Below, piece after piece: positions 63,011-64,000 of a stretch of 64,000 bases of DNA. Numbering within the stretch: the first letter of the stretch is position 1; each line of letters opens with the position of its first letter. Origin of the DNA: Pleomorphomonas sp. NRK KF1 (GTDB lineage: Bacteria > Pseudomonadota > Alphaproteobacteria > Rhizobiales > Pleomorphomonadaceae); contig NZ_JAMDLH010000003.1 in assembly GCF_023721755.1 (NCBI RefSeq), forward strand, positions 372,001-436,000, read 5' to 3'. The notes under the pieces were generated by a model, which saw only the letters and a program-made list of their open reading frames with translations, was not told the origin of the DNA and searched no databases. The translations under genes and the position numbers were made by a program.

Positions 63011-64000
63011 TCAGCTGTTGAACTTCACCACCACCGGCCAGATGGCGATGAACAGAACCACCGGCAGGATGCAGGCCGTGACCGGCACCGACAGCTTGGC
63101 CGGCAGGGCATAGGCCTTTTCCTCGGCCGCGGCGAGGCGTTGGTGGCGCATGTCCTCGGAGAAGACGCGCAGCGCGTCGGAAAGGCTCGATCCGAGTTCA
63201 CGCGACTGCTGCAGCAGCGTTGCAAAGGCGCGGACCTCAGGTACGCCGACGCGGTCGGCCAGAGTTTGCAGCGCCAGCTCCATCGAGCGCCCGGCCCGCA
63301 CCTCAAGGCAAAGCACCTGGAGATTGACACCGAGCGCCGGATACATCGGCGCCAGCTCCTGCGTCACGCGCTCCAGACTGGCTTCCATGGAAAGCCCGGC
63401 ATTGGCGCAGACACCCATCAGATCCATGAAATCGGGAAAGGCAATGCGGTTCTGCCGCAAAACGGTCTTGGTGCGCCGGTCGACGTAAAAGCTTGGGGCA
63501 AGATAGCCGACGATAGCGGACACCATCAGGATGAGAAGCAGTTTCGTGAACTCGGGCTCGAAGCCGATGACCTTCAGAGCCGACAGAGCGACGAGCGGCG
63601 CCAGGATGGCTCCTGCGAGACGGGCAAGAAAGAACACGGCGACGGCATGCGGCGAAAACAGGCCGGCGCGGATCATCCTCTGCCGGGCCAGCTTCATCTT
63701 GCCGGCGTCGCCGCTGCTGACGATGCTGTTCGCCTGGGAGATAAACCGTTCCAGCGTCGGCGGCAGACGGTTTCCTTCGGGTCCGAGTCCCAGGGCCGAC
63801 AGAGGATCGTCGACTGGCTCCTCTCCCGCCGTTTCTCGTTTCGACGCAGGCAGATCGACCTTGAGCCGGCGTCTCACGCGACTGCGACGCGCCAGCGAAC
63901 TCGCAATCGTCGCGGCGATGCTCGCCAGCATGGCCACAAAGGCGATGAGTGCCACGAGTTCCGGTCGGGCCTTGGCGATATCGAGCGCGGTGAGGACGAC
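63011..64000 (-). CDS. tadC: Tad pilus assembly protein TadC (5' end beyond window)
   Basis: Inner-membrane platform protein of the Flp/Tad pilus, type II secretion F family. At least 329 codons are visible and the frame stays open to the right edge, so the start probably lies outside (GTG at 63955 is an internal option). Typical pieces are FPDFMDLMGVCANAGLSMEASLERV, ELRAGRSMELALQ-like LCLEVRAGRSMELALQTLADR and LLQQSRELGSSLSDALRVFSEDMR, with helices near the N-terminus, middle and C-terminus. It abuts the chemoreceptor stop codon. Confidence 0.9.
   Translation of the reverse strand, partial: VVLTALDIAKARPELVALIAFVAMLASIAATIASSLARRSRVRRRLKVDLPASKRETAGEEPVDDPLSALGLGPEGNRLPPTLERFISQANSIVSSGDAGKMKLARQRMIRAGLFSPHAVAVFFLARLAGAILAPLVALSALKVIGFEPEFTKLLLILMVSAIVGYLAPSFYVDRRTKTVLRQNRIAFPDFMDLMGVCANAGLSMEASLERVTQELAPMYPALGVNLQVLCLEVRAGRSMELALQTLADRVGVPEVRAFATLLQQSRELGSSLSDALRVFSEDMRHQRLAAAEEKAYALPAKLSVPVTACILPVVLFIAIWPVVVKFNS

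Noticed and set aside
1-64000. CRISPR arrays, prophage or insertion sequences
   Set aside because: No regularly spaced direct repeats, transposase, integrase or phage structural genes were seen.

Overview
The window reads as a chromosomal segment of a high-GC alphaproteobacterium, most likely of the Hyphomicrobiales (Rhizobiales). Supporting signs are a C4-type 5-aminolevulinate synthase, a FixL/FixJ/FixK cascade next to ccoNOQP-ccoGHIS, a PodJ-like polarity protein, class I lysyl-tRNA synthetase, a double-length dCTP deaminase, a CycM-type cytochrome next to kdsB and pheA, a SAM-II riboswitch in front of metZ and two RIME1-like palindromic repeats. A Pleomorphomonas-like genus is possible but cannot be fixed from this sequence. 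Coding density is high. I see no transposase, prophage or CRISPR array.

Layout. 0-2.4 kb: choline uptake (choX, choW, running off the left edge) divergent from betI, with a BetI-type operator between them. 2.4-14.3 kb: mostly housekeeping genes (EamA exporter, CycM cytochrome, kdsB, pheA, nudC, apaG, a C40 peptidase coupled to a MarR regulator, metZ with a SAM-II riboswitch and attenuator, a diguanylate cyclase, dCTP deaminase, tRNA-Gly). 14.8-25.0 kb: a complete AI-2 (Lsr) system. lsrR-lsrK-cupin run leftwards and lsrF-lsrA-lsrC-lsrD-lsrB-lsrG-lsrE run rightwards from one 350-base divergent control region. LsrB keeps all six AI-2 contact residues at the enteric numbering, and LsrF keeps its lysine 203.

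25.1-42.7 kb: pyrD-DUF952, a degenerate nuclease-fold protein, lysS, terB-like, a TPR-methyltransferase, an Lhr-type helicase with the PdeM phosphoesterase (without their usual ligase and exonuclease), a TIGR02186/TSUP pair, a PodJ-like protein, a MerR regulator, mscL and an aminotransferase.

42.8-58.1 kb is a microaerobic respiration island: a soluble heme-PAS FixL, FixJ, a lone receiver protein, FixK, anaerobic hemN, the cbb3 oxidase operon, its copper and assembly genes and hemA. FixK/FNR boxes sit in front of hemN, ccoN and hemA, so oxygen sensing, high-affinity respiration and heme supply appear to form one regulon. 58.4-64 kb holds a receiver protein, a secreted hypothetical protein, a polysaccharide deacetylase, DUF486, a TPR lipoprotein, a chemoreceptor and tadC, which runs off the right edge.

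How the parts work together. FixL senses low oxygen and phosphorylates FixJ, which should raise fixK. FixK then turns on ccoNOQP, hemN and hemA, while ccoGHIS matures the oxidase. The Lsr genes import AI-2, phosphorylate it (LsrK), relieve LsrR and degrade the signal (LsrG, LsrF). No luxS is in view, so the cell may be consuming other species' AI-2, although luxS could lie elsewhere.
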